Below, piece after piece: positions 1-6,317 of a stretch of DNA of 8,639 nucleotides (positions within the stretch are counted from its first letter, which is position 1; the number at the start of each line of letters is the position of its first letter). This stretch comes from Bacillota bacterium (GTDB lineage Bacteria; Bacillota; Clostridia; Acetivibrionales; DSM-2933), in contig JAEZNF010000598.1 of assembly GCA_023441845.1 (NCBI GenBank), positions 1 through 8,639 of the forward strand. The letters are read 5' to 3'. The notes beneath the pieces were generated by a model, which was not told where the DNA came from, ran no database searches, and saw only the letters and a program-made list of their open reading frames with translations. A program made the position numbers and the translations under genes.

Positions 1-409
1 CATCAAACCTATACGGCTTTCCGGTCAGCTGAACCCTTATGCCTTCCTTTTCCAGTACAATTTCTTCATCATTCCTTATAAGGCTGAGTATACCTACACC
101 TTCTAGCAGCCCAAGCATTGTTCTGCCTATTGTGTCGGGATTCTGCCCGAAAATATCATGGTTTCCCGCTATCGTATATATAGGCTTGCTAAAGTTTTTT
201 ATAATAGCCGCAAACTCCCTTACTACAGCAGGCGAAACATCCGGTCTGTCGAACCAGTCCCCTCCGTGAAGTATATAATCTATATTTAATTCATCACTTA
301 TAGTTCTTACTTCGTTAAATTTGCTTTTAAGGGTTTCATAAAAATCATCTGTCCTGTTCCTTGGGGTTGTACCTTTTATGTGAGTATCGGTAAAATATAA
401 AAACCTCAT
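1..409 (-). CDS. Metallophosphoesterase (SbcD/Mre11-like), N-terminal part only
   Basis: Reading the minus strand from the ATG at 409-407 gives 136 open codons before the window ends, so the C-terminus is missing. The product starts MRFLYFTDTHIKGTTPRNR and shows the calcineurin-type metallophosphoesterase motifs in order: D-x-H at residues 8-10, GGDWFD at 49-54 and AGNHD at 81-85. These residues bind the two metal ions in this family. The D-x-H / GD-x-F-D / GNHD spacing resembles SbcD/Mre11 DNA-repair nucleases and related phosphoesterases, but the domains that would separate nuclease from phosphodiesterase lie outside the window. A purine-rich stretch (rc of 415-424) serves as a modest SD, and an extended -10 promoter lies about 55 nt upstream. 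There is no signal peptide, so it is probably cytoplasmic. An SbcC-like ATPase immediately downstream would settle the SbcD assignment; it is out of view. Family is confident, exact function is not. Confidence 0.85.
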   Translation of the reverse strand, partial: MRFLYFTDTHIKGTTPRNRTDDFYETLKSKFNEVRTISDELNIDYILHGGDWFDRPDVSPAVVREFAAIIKNFSKPIYTIAGNHDIFGQNPDTIGRTMLGLLEGVGILSLIRNDEEIVLEKEGIRVQLTGKPYRFD

Positions 410-462
410 ACATAAGCTCTCTTTCAACAAGCGATTGATTTTAAGGTGCCAAACCTCTAAAT

Positions 463-489
463 ATTATACCACAAAGGTATTATTTTCAA
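463..489 (-). promoter_or_regulatory. Extended -10 promoter for the metallophosphoesterase gene
   Basis: On the minus strand a perfect TATAAT (468-463) is preceded directly by TGG, giving the extended -10 pattern TGnTATAAT (471-463). A TTGAAA (489-484) lies 15 nt upstream, short for a -35, but extended -10 promoters tolerate a weak -35. Transcription would start near 456, leaving a leader of about 45-50 nt before the ATG at 409. Confidence 0.55.
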
Positions 490-520
490 TTACCTATTTA
501 GAAATTTATTCATAAACATT

Positions 521-559
521 TTGATTATTTTGTAAAAGTATATTACAATTAAATATAAT
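521..559 (+). promoter_or_regulatory. Sigma-A-like promoter for the small membrane-protein gene
   Basis: Two overlapping solutions are visible. TTGATT (521-526) is 17 nt from TACAAT (544-549), and TTGTAA (530-535) is 18 nt from a perfect TATAAT (554-559). Both are plausible for a vegetative sigma factor and point at the gene beginning at 599. This promoter is back to back with the minus-strand promoter at 463-489. Confidence 0.5.
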
Positions 560-598
560 TTATAAGTTTCAATTGTGAGGGGAGAATTTATTTTAGTA

Positions 599-967
599 AT
601 GGATATCGGTTCTATTATAGCAAAGCTTTCGGATTATATGGTTTCTACACCCATTTATATACCGATTATATCATTTATAGCAATATTACTTGTATACCTG
701 ATAAACAAAAAATACTTATGGACTGTTTCTAAAGTAGTGTTTGGTCTGGTTCTGGCCGTGTCAATTTACGAGATTATTGTTAATACTCCGGATATAAATG
801 TCTTAGATCGAATAAAAACCTATTTTACAGGCAGTGACTACTCTTCCGGTTTTTATTACTTGTACCTGCCATTGTTCATATTCAGTTTTTTATTTTCAAT
901 TCTATTTTCTATAGTAGATAAGATAAAAAACAAAATTGAAGTAAAAATCAACAAGCTTCCAAGATAG
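599..967 (+). CDS. Small three-helix membrane protein, unknown function
   Basis: I do not recognise this 122-residue protein (start MDIGSIIAKLSDYMVS). It has three strongly hydrophobic stretches, about residues 19-35, 40-61 and 86-106, with a basic tail after the last (KIKNKIEVKINK), so it is probably an integral membrane protein with a cytoplasmic C-terminus. Between helices 2 and 3 lies a short polar loop (about 62-84) rich in Asp, Tyr and Ser. The frame is open from a GTG at 575, but the purine-rich SD-like GAGGGGAG (577-584) overlaps that GTG and nothing SD-like precedes it, so I place the start at ATG 599. The 14-nt spacing is long, so an ATT at 590 cannot be excluded. It has its own promoter (521-559) and terminator (1005-1038) and opposes both neighbours, so it appears monocistronic. 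There are no catalytic motifs. Coding status rests on length, SD, promoter and terminator. Confidence 0.72.
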   Translation: MDIGSIIAKLSDYMVSTPIYIPIISFIAILLVYLINKKYLWTVSKVVFGLVLAVSIYEIIVNTPDINVLDRIKTYFTGSDYSSGFYYLYLPLFIFSFLFSILFSIVDKIKNKIEVKINKLPR

Positions 968-1004
968 TAAAAAAGGTTTTTTATTAAAAATGGTATTAAT
1001 AATT

Positions 1005-1045
1005 AATAAGGGACGGCATTAATTTTCCGTCCCTTATTTTCATTT
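1005..1045. terminator. Hairpin terminator, probably bidirectional
   Basis: AATAAGGGACGG (1005-1016) pairs perfectly with CCGTCCCTTATT (1027-1038) around a 10-nt loop, and a T-rich tail follows on the plus strand. It ends the membrane-protein gene, whose stop is at 965-967. The minus-strand flank is also moderately T-rich, so the hairpin may also end transcripts arriving from the lipoprotein gene at 1142. Confidence 0.85.
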
Positions 1046-1141
1046 TATTTTAATATTGTCTTTTATGGAAAGGCAAAACCCCCTCTTTTTTTGTACTCTC
1101 TTTAGGTAATGAAACTTCATTCCGAACAGTTTTTCATTGTT

Positions 1142-1375
1142 TTAATTATCGTCACCACTATTAATTTTAACACGTCCGTTTTTGGTCTCAATTTTTGTTC
1201 CATCATCTCCAACCCTAACTCCATCTTTCTTTGCATCTATCTTTGTTTCTTTATCATTTACTTGTATCTCTTCTTTTCCGGCAGCATTACTTCGTCCGCT
1301 TTTCTTGCCGCACCCTGCAATAGATACAATTATAAAGGCAGCTAATAATAAAACGCCTGCTTTTTTTAAAATCAT
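1142..1375 (-). CDS. Small lipoprotein with two tandem 16-residue repeats
   Basis: The 77-residue product has a classic lipoprotein signal: K4-K5, a hydrophobic core at about 6-19, then a lipobox S-I-A-G-C with the lipidated cysteine at residue 22. The mature part is about 55 residues, highly charged and without cysteines or hydrophobic segments, so it should be anchored on the outer face of the membrane. It contains two tandem 16-residue repeats, TKIDAKKDGVRVGDDG (44-59) and TKIETKNGRVKINSGD (60-75). These alternate charged and beta-branched residues with Gly/Asp turns, suggesting short beta strands. The start is supported by an excellent SD, rc of 1382-1389 (GAGGAGGA), 6 nt before the ATG. 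It lies 187 nt downstream of the ABC ATPase gene on the same strand, with no clear terminator or convincing promoter between, so it may be co-transcribed. Function is unknown. Confidence 0.85.
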   Translation of the reverse strand: MILKKAGVLLLAAFIIVSIAGCGKKSGRSNAAGKEEIQVNDKETKIDAKKDGVRVGDDGTKIETKNGRVKINSGDDN

Positions 1376-1562
1376 TTGAATTCCTCCTCAAATTAATTTT
1401 TAGTTATCCATATATTTTCAATTTCCGGCTTTTGTTTTTGTCATTTTCTTAATACATTGAACAGCATTTCTTTGGATATAAGTAATAGAAAAATCCACAT
1501 TGGCTTTAAACATTTATTAAAACAGCCTATTACAATTATATTTTCAGCATTACTAAAAAATA

Positions 1563-2291
1563 TCAAGCCTTTATATTTGATTTATTATTTTCAGCAGTTT
1601 TAGTACCTGAATTATAGCTATCTTCTACAATTTTACCGTCAGTGATTAATATATTCCTTTTGCAGTAAGAAGCAATACTTTTGTCATGTGTAATAATAAT
1701 TATTGTTTTTCCTTCATTGTTAATCTCGCTAAGTAATTCCATCATTTGTTGACCTGTTTTTTGATCAAGTGCTCCTGTAGGTTCATCTGCAAGTATTATA
1801 TCTGCGTTACTTACCAGAGCTCTAGCTATGGCAGTTCTTTGTTGTTGTCCTCCTGAGAGCTCCGTTGGCCTTTTGTTTGCCAGGTTCCCAATACCCAATT
1901 TATTCAGATAGTTCATTATTACATCCTTCTTTTCTTTACGTGACATTTTTCTATGGCACAGAGGGAGTTCAACATTCTCATATACACTATAGCTATTAAT
2001 AAGTGCAAAGTTTTGAAATATAAAGCTTATCTCTCTGTTTCGTATAAGGTTAAAATCACGCCTTTTCAATTTACTTACATCTCTTCCTTTAAGGAAATAT
2101 TGCCCTGACGTTGCAATATCCATACATCCCAATATATTTAGAAGCGTTGATTTTCCTGATCCTGAAGGACCCATTACAGAGATGTAGTTTCCCTGATAAA
2201 CCTCAATATTTACTTTATTGAGGGCAACAACTTCAGATTCACCTTTTCCATATTTTTTTACAGTATCAATAAGTTTAATTATAGCATCCAT
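1563..2291 (-). CDS. ABC transporter ATP-binding protein, MacB/LolD/FtsE type
   Basis: This 242-residue ATPase would energise the two permeases encoded just upstream. All nucleotide-binding motifs are present and look intact: Walker A GPSGSGKST (41-49), Q-loop Q93, ABC signature LSGGQQQR (145-152), Walker B IILADE (165-170) with catalytic E170, D-loop region ALD (174-176) and H-loop H202 in IITHD. Length and motif spacing are typical of the MacB/LolD/FtsE family, in which the ATPase works outside the membrane cycle as a mechanical lever for peptides, lipoproteins or cell-wall enzymes rather than as a classical importer. The start is fixed by an SD AGGAGGA embedded in the last codons of the permease gene, which stops 5 nt upstream, so translation is probably coupled. 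The C-terminal 25 or so residues are polar and Asn/Lys-rich. Substrate cannot be inferred. Confidence 0.96.
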   Translation of the reverse strand: MDAIIKLIDTVKKYGKGESEVVALNKVNIEVYQGNYISVMGPSGSGKSTLLNILGCMDIATSGQYFLKGRDVSKLKRRDFNLIRNREISFIFQNFALINSYSVYENVELPLCHRKMSRKEKKDVIMNYLNKLGIGNLANKRPTELSGGQQQRTAIARALVSNADIILADEPTGALDQKTGQQMMELLSEINNEGKTIIIITHDKSIASYCKRNILITDGKIVEDSYNSGTKTAENNKSNIKA

Positions 2292-2296
2292 TTTTA

Positions 2297-3604
2297 CTAA
2301 TTTCCTCCTGTAAGCTCTTTTGCTGTCAGCTTTAATATTCTTTTAACCGGAAAAATGCATGAAAGAACACATGTTAGAATAGATATCAAAGCAGCTAAAA
2401 AATAAACACCTATACTTAAGTTATCCATATCAATACGCAAAAACGCAATGATTTCTTTTGAATTTACAATAATACACGCTGTAAAAAAAGCTGCTATGGA
2501 TATAAGTAATATCTCTGTACAAAAAATGCCGATTATATGCCTCATTCCGGCACCACAAGCTATTCTTATTCCAATTTCCCTTTTACTGCTTTCGATGCTA
2601 TATATAATAAGAGATGACATCCCGAAAATAGCGACAGAAGAAAGAAACAAAATTGAAAAAAGTCTTAAATATGACTGCTCCATATTATTTTCCCTTTCAG
2701 ACTTAAAATACTCATTGAGGGTGTATATACCTACTGAAAATCCATATTTTTCAGCTATTTGGCATATTTTTGATTTTAAATTTTTATCAAAAGTTTCTTT
2801 ACTAATGAGGTAGTTATTCATTAAAACAGCACTTCTGTAATTAGTTTCAAAATAAGGGCCCGGCTTGTCCGTGAGGACTACAAACGTATAATCAATATTC
2901 ACCATATTAAAATTAATTCCATCTCCATCCATATTGAGCCATCTACTACCTTTATCAAGAATACCTATAACCTTACATTTAAATATGCCATTTTTTGATT
3001 CAAAAGTATCTCCTATTTTGAAAGCATCCTTATAACCATATCCTAAAATAACAGGCCTTAATTCATTATTCCAAATTATTGCATCGGCTTTTAAACCTTC
3101 TAAAATACGATTTTTGATTAAACTGTTAAACAGACCATAATCAGCAGACAGTACTTCAACAGAAAGATTATCCTTTTTAGTCTGATAATTTTTTTCAGGT
3201 AATTTCCTTTCCAGTTTCTCATTATATCTTTTTTGTTCATCCACAGCTTTATTTTCAGCGTCGACAAAAGCCTCGTTTTCTTTCAGAGTAGAAAAGGATG
3301 TACCTACACTGAAATAATTTCCAAGAACATCTACCCCATCTATTTTCTTTACTTCCATAAGAAAATCCCCTGCATCTTTGTGGGTTTTCTCCGAATCACT
3401 TACAGTATTGATTACCAACTTACAGCATTTATCAAAATCAGCAACAATACCTTGCCTTTTTTCTCTTTCCATCTGGTTAATTCTCACATAAGAATTAACC
3501 AGTGCAAATGCTATAATAAATATCAAAGAAAATTGCAGCCACACCAATAACATCGAAATTTTTTTCCTTCCAATGGAATGAAGCAAAGCTTTTATAATGT
3601 ACAT
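2297..3604 (-). CDS. ABC transporter permease B, MacB/FtsX type
   Basis: This 435-residue permease has the MacB topology: one N-terminal helix (about 17-37), a large extracytoplasmic domain (about 40-310) resembling the MacB periplasmic core, then three helices (about 315-335, 357-380, 398-418) forming the FtsX domain. The conserved cytoplasmic coupling motif after helix 2 is KREIGIRIACGAGMRHI. The frame is open from a GTG at 3622, but that codon overlaps the stop of the preceding gene. An AGGGGG SD (3617-3612) sits 7 nt before the ATG at 3604, so I use that ATG. It pairs with a second, only distantly similar permease (3616-4737) and the ATPase (1563-2291), suggesting a heterodimeric transporter. 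The C-terminus (LTAKELTGGN) departs from the usual P-x-x-AL ending seen in permease A. Role is probably export or extraction of a membrane or peptide substrate; exact substrate unknown. Confidence 0.9.
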   Translation of the reverse strand: MYIIKALLHSIGRKKISMLLVWLQFSLIFIIAFALVNSYVRINQMEREKRQGIVADFDKCCKLVINTVSDSEKTHKDAGDFLMEVKKIDGVDVLGNYFSVGTSFSTLKENEAFVDAENKAVDEQKRYNEKLERKLPEKNYQTKKDNLSVEVLSADYGLFNSLIKNRILEGLKADAIIWNNELRPVILGYGYKDAFKIGDTFESKNGIFKCKVIGILDKGSRWLNMDGDGINFNMVNIDYTFVVLTDKPGPYFETNYRSAVLMNNYLISKETFDKNLKSKICQIAEKYGFSVGIYTLNEYFKSERENNMEQSYLRLFSILFLSSVAIFGMSSLIIYSIESSKREIGIRIACGAGMRHIIGIFCTEILLISIAAFFTACIIVNSKEIIAFLRIDMDNLSIGVYFLAALISILTCVLSCIFPVKRILKLTAKELTGGN

Positions 3605-3615
3605 TAAATCGCCCC

Positions 3616-4737
3616 CTAACACTTTAACGCTTCTACCGGTTGAATCGATAAAATTTTCATACTTGTATATATAGTAGTAAGAAGCGTTGAAACAAAAACC
3701 AGAACCAGTGAAACCAGAATTGTTTCATAAGAAAAAACCTGAAGCATTCCTGTAAAGTGTTGTAAAGATTTAAAAATAATCCAATGAATAAATGTTGCCA
3801 GACTTGCTCCTGCGGAAAAAATCAAAAGCATTTCTCTGAATATCATAGTAAAAATATGATGGTTTGAGTGGCCAAATGCTTTTCTTATACCTATCTCAAA
3901 GCTTCTTTTTGAGATCCAGTTTAGTGCTATATTTAAAGAGTTTATCAGAGATACTATAAAAAAAATGTATATAACAAAATTGTCAAAGTTCCGTGGAGAT
4001 ATTGCTTTCCAAAAGCTCATTCTGTTCGGAACTACCTTCTGAACCTTTATAAGTTCAATTCCTGTTTCTAAAAACAAACTTTTGAGCCTATCAAGAAGTT
4101 TTTCAACGCTACCTGATTTACTGTAAACCGTCATTAAAATTTGCGGTTCCGAAAGATTGCTTTGCTCATTTTCCGGAAAAGAGCTTATCGAAAAATAAAC
4201 TGCACCATCCCATACTGATTTTCTGTTTTTATATCCTATTACTCCTATTACCTCATACTTTGTCCCTGACATTGTTACAAATTTTTTACCGTTAATCTCA
4301 GGAAGCAGTAACTCTAACTCCTTTCCTACAAGTGCAACTTTATCTTTATTTTTTACATTATCATATGTGAAATAGCTTCCTTTAAGGAGAGGAAATATTC
4401 CACTCTTTCCATTGAATATTTCAGGGTAAACTCTAGGAATACCGTTATTCCATTCAGAAACCGGTATATTTATCCCATTTAAATAAAGTCCTTCGTCTTG
4501 TGAAAAGGTATTATAGAGCTTCTCCCAAACAAAACCGGTAATCTTTCCATTTGGGTTGATTGCCAATTGATATTGTTGCCCGGCAGCCAATTCATACCTC
4601 GTATTAAGCTTTTGCTGCATAGCAATTGAACTACTTATCCCAACAGATGTCACAAGCATAGAAACAAGGACTCCTGTGATAAAAAATAATGTTGACGTTT
4701 TAAATCCGTCTGTGAATAGATTCCTAAATATTTTCAT
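3616..4737 (-). CDS. ABC transporter permease A, MacB/FtsX type
   Basis: First gene of the ABC operon, 373 residues. Topology is one N-terminal helix (about 16-38), an extracytoplasmic region (about 39-250) and three C-terminal helices (about 254-275, 299-321, 338-360). Family motifs include SFEIGIRKAFGHSNHHIF after helix 2 and the MacB-like C-terminal ending QPVEALKC. A longer frame begins at ATG 4758, but the bases read GAGGAGG (4752-4746) right after that codon, an ideal SD 8 nt before the ATG at 4737. I therefore take 4737 as the start, which also puts the signal-anchor helix near the N-terminus. The stop is 11 nt before the start of permease B. The sigma-A-like promoter at 4788-4816 drives it. 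Extracytoplasmic domains of A and B differ, so the two subunits are not interchangeable. Substrate is unknown; peptide or lipoprotein export and antimicrobial-peptide resistance are possibilities only. Confidence 0.9.
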   Translation of the reverse strand: MKIFRNLFTDGFKTSTLFFITGVLVSMLVTSVGISSSIAMQQKLNTRYELAAGQQYQLAINPNGKITGFVWEKLYNTFSQDEGLYLNGINIPVSEWNNGIPRVYPEIFNGKSGIFPLLKGSYFTYDNVKNKDKVALVGKELELLLPEINGKKFVTMSGTKYEVIGVIGYKNRKSVWDGAVYFSISSFPENEQSNLSEPQILMTVYSKSGSVEKLLDRLKSLFLETGIELIKVQKVVPNRMSFWKAISPRNFDNFVIYIFFIVSLINSLNIALNWISKRSFEIGIRKAFGHSNHHIFTMIFREMLLIFSAGASLATFIHWIIFKSLQHFTGMLQVFSYETILVSLVLVFVSTLLTTIYTSMKILSIQPVEALKC

Positions 4738-4787
4738 GTTACAAGCCTCCTCATACATGTTGTTAAAACAAAGGCTAATGATTATAA

Positions 4788-4816
4788 ATTATACAAGAAT
4801 TTACCTGAAATAGCAA
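4788..4816 (-). promoter_or_regulatory. Sigma-A-like promoter of the ABC transporter operon
   Basis: On the minus strand TTGCTA (4816-4811) is separated by exactly 17 nt from a perfect TATAAT (4793-4788). Transcription would begin near 4781, giving a leader of about 45 nt that ends in the GAGGAGG SD of permease A. Confidence 0.7.
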
Positions 4817-4842
4817 AGATAAAACCCATCCCATTAAAGTAA

Positions 4843-4890
4843 AGATGCTTTCATCATCTGTTAAAGCTATGGTTTTAACTCATTTTTTTT
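4843..4890 (+). terminator. Tandem hairpin plus T8 tract, terminator-like
   Basis: Two hairpins abut. AGATG/CATCT (4843-4847 with 4855-4859) is followed by GTTAAAGC/GTTTTAAC (4860-4867 with 4872-4879, one G-U pair, 4-nt loop). Three bases later comes a run of eight T (4883-4890). This is the layout of an intrinsic terminator on the plus strand, yet no plus-strand gene lies upstream. The second repeat could instead be an operator: it is a 20-bp imperfect palindrome about 44 bp upstream of the -35 of the ABC promoter. The stem is AT-rich and therefore weak. Confidence 0.4.
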
Positions 4891-5041
4891 AGGACATACA
4901 AAAATTCAAATTTACCGTTTTTTTGAGAAATCATTGCAATAAAAATAGATTTATAATATACTTTTTTTGGATATATTTATTACCTGATAATAGCATCAAT
5001 TAATAAAGTACTATTGATCGGTAAAGTAAAATAATTATGTT

Positions 5042-5062
5042 TATAATATAAAATTTAAGGAG
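5042..5062 (+). promoter_or_regulatory. -10 element and SD of the acyl-CoA dehydrogenase gene
   Basis: A perfect TATAAT (5042-5047) is followed by the SD AAGGAG (5057-5062), 9 nt before the ATG at 5072. The nearest -35-like hexamer, TTGATC (5014-5019), is 22 nt away, too far for a standard promoter. If the -10 is used, the leader would be only about 20 nt. Another TATAAT at 4952-4957 also lacks a well-spaced -35. The SD is convincing; the promoter is tentative. Confidence 0.4.
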
Positions 5063-5071
5063 TGTGTCAAA

Positions 5072-6226
5072 ATGGAATACTTTTTAACCGAAGAACAGAA
5101 AATGATTAAAGAACTGGCTGCTAAAATAGCAGATGAGAAAATTGCCCCTGTTGCCCTCCATTACGATGAAGAAGGCATATTTCCACATGACATAGTTAAA
5201 GTTTTAGCCGATTCCGATCTTTGCGGCGTTTACATCGAAGAAAAGTACGGTGGATTAGGCGGCGGTATTCTTGAAATGGCCCTTGTCGTTGAAGAATTAA
5301 GCAGGGCATGCGGAGGAATCGCTCTTTCATTCGCCGGCACAGGTTTGGGTACTTTTCCCATCATCCTTTTCGGAAATGAAGAACAAAAATCAAAGTATCT
5401 ACCCGATATAGCTTCGGGTAATAAACTGGCAGCGTTTGGACTGACTGAAGCCAACGCAGGCAGTGATGCAGCAGGTATACAGACGACAGCTGAACTAAAA
5501 GGCGACGAATATGTGTTAAACGGTACCAAGCAGTGGATTACAAACGGCGGAGAAGCCGATATATATACAGTTATTGCCTGTACAAACAGAGCAAAAGGTG
5601 CAAGAGGCTTCAGTGCTTTTATAGTTGAAAAAGGCACACCGGGTTTTTCATTCGGCAAGAAGGAAAATAAAATGGGCATAAGAGCTTCATGTACAAGAGA
5701 ATTGGTTTTTGAAGACTGCAAAATCCCTAAAGAAAACCTTCTGTCTAAAGAAGGAATGGGCTTTATTGTTGCCATGAAGACTCTTGACAGAACAAGGCCC
5801 GGTGTTGCGGCTCAAGCTCTGGGTATTGCACAGGGAGCATTTGACGAAGCTTTAAAGTATTCAAGGGAAAGGGTTCAATTCGGTCAGTCAATATCCTCAT
5901 TCCAGGCAGTTCAGCATATGCTGGCAGATATGGCCATCCAGATCGAAGCATCAAGATGTCTTGTCTACCAGACATGCAGACATATTGACAGCGGTGCCAA
6001 AGATATATCGAAAGAGTCGGCAATGGCCAAAGTTATGGCGTCGGATACAGCTATGAAGGTAACAACCGATGCGGTACAAATACTTGGCGGTTACGGATAC
6101 ATGAAAGAGTACCCGGTTGAAAAGATGATGCGTGATGCCAAGATAACACAGATCTATGAAGGAACAAATCAAATTCAGAGAAATGTTATAGCTCTTGAAC
6201 TGATTAAGGGATTGTCCAGAAAATAA
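5072..6226 (+). CDS. Short-chain acyl-CoA dehydrogenase (butyryl-CoA dehydrogenase-like)
   Basis: This 384-residue flavoenzyme has the standard length and all landmarks of soluble acyl-CoA dehydrogenases: the N-terminal helical domain, first signature FGLTEANAGSDAA (122-134), FAD/substrate strand motif GTKQWITNGG (151-160), and second signature within 336-364 (QILGGYGYMKEYPVEKMMRD, then IYEGT). The putative catalytic base is E363 in IYEGT, the position used by butyryl-CoA and short-chain enzymes. It should bind one FAD per subunit and interconvert a short-chain acyl-CoA and its 2-enoyl-CoA in the cytoplasm, exchanging electrons with the EtfAB encoded next. Family members include Bcd of butyrate-forming clostridia and CarC of Acetobacterium. 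Sequence alone does not fix the substrate, and no crotonase, hydroxybutyryl-CoA dehydrogenase or thiolase gene is adjacent, so I give no symbol. It is the first gene of a three-gene operon, 91 nt ahead of etfB. ATG and SD are clear. Confidence 0.95.
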   Translation: MEYFLTEEQKMIKELAAKIADEKIAPVALHYDEEGIFPHDIVKVLADSDLCGVYIEEKYGGLGGGILEMALVVEELSRACGGIALSFAGTGLGTFPIILFGNEEQKSKYLPDIASGNKLAAFGLTEANAGSDAAGIQTTAELKGDEYVLNGTKQWITNGGEADIYTVIACTNRAKGARGFSAFIVEKGTPGFSFGKKENKMGIRASCTRELVFEDCKIPKENLLSKEGMGFIVAMKTLDRTRPGVAAQALGIAQGAFDEALKYSRERVQFGQSISSFQAVQHMLADMAIQIEASRCLVYQTCRHIDSGAKDISKESAMAKVMASDTAMKVTTDAVQILGGYGYMKEYPVEKMMRDAKITQIYEGTNQIQRNVIALELIKGLSRK

Positions 6227-6234
6227 TTTTTAAA

Positions 6235-6265
6235 AAGGCTTTAATTATAACACAGTTGAAGCCTT
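6235..6265 (+). other. Intercistronic stem-loop between acyl-CoA dehydrogenase and etfB
   Basis: AAGGCTTTAATT (6235-6246) can pair with AGTTGAAGCCTT (6254-6265) through 12 pairs, two of them G-U, around a 7-nt loop. On the plus strand it is followed by AATATTAATAT rather than a T run, so it does not look like a full terminator. It could partly terminate transcription, protect the upstream message end or be a processing site, which would let the dehydrogenase be made in excess of Etf. Confidence 0.5.
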
Positions 6266-6317
6266 AATATTAATATGAAAGTTATCAAATTTCCATATAA
6301 GACGAGGTGTTATTAAA

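Larger units (their letters stand above)
4738..5071. other. Divergent intergenic region between the ABC and Etf operons
   Basis: This 334-nt AT-rich stretch has no supported gene. It contains the leader and promoter of the ABC operon (4738-4816), the hairpin plus T8 structure (4843-4890) and the control region of the acyl-CoA dehydrogenase operon. A short inverted repeat ATCAAT-N12-ATTGAT (4995-5000, 5013-5018) sits upstream of the last -10-like element. I found no Rex-type TTGTTAA-N4-TTAACAA operator and no recognisable riboswitch. Confidence 0.7.

Noticed and set aside
39..269. Plus-strand 76-codon frame at the left edge
   Set aside because: It is the complement of the metallophosphoesterase gene, whose metal-binding motifs are clear on the minus strand.
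575..598. GTG at 575 as start of the small membrane protein
   Set aside because: The only SD-like run (577-584) overlaps and follows this codon, so it serves a start further downstream (ATG 599).
1109..1379. Two plus-strand open frames over the lipoprotein gene
   Set aside because: The minus-strand lipoprotein has an excellent SD and a proper lipobox; the plus-strand frames have neither and read as complement shadows.
1376..1562. Separate promoter for the lipoprotein gene
   Set aside because: Several TTGAAA- and TATTAA-like hexamers exist on the minus strand, but none pair at 16-18 nt with acceptable partners.
1563..4737. BceAB-type bacitracin-sensing transporter
   Set aside because: BceB-like permeases have ten helices in one chain; here there are two four-helix MacB-type permeases and no adjacent sensor kinase and regulator.
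4738..5071. Rex operator or riboswitch ahead of the Etf operon
   Set aside because: No TTGTTAA-N4-TTAACAA-type site and no known riboswitch core could be found; TTAA-N10-TTAA at 4861-4878 has the wrong spacing.
5230..5775. A 181-codon open frame on the minus strand
   Set aside because: Antisense to the acyl-CoA dehydrogenase gene, Pro/Ser-rich shadow with no recognisable domain or SD.
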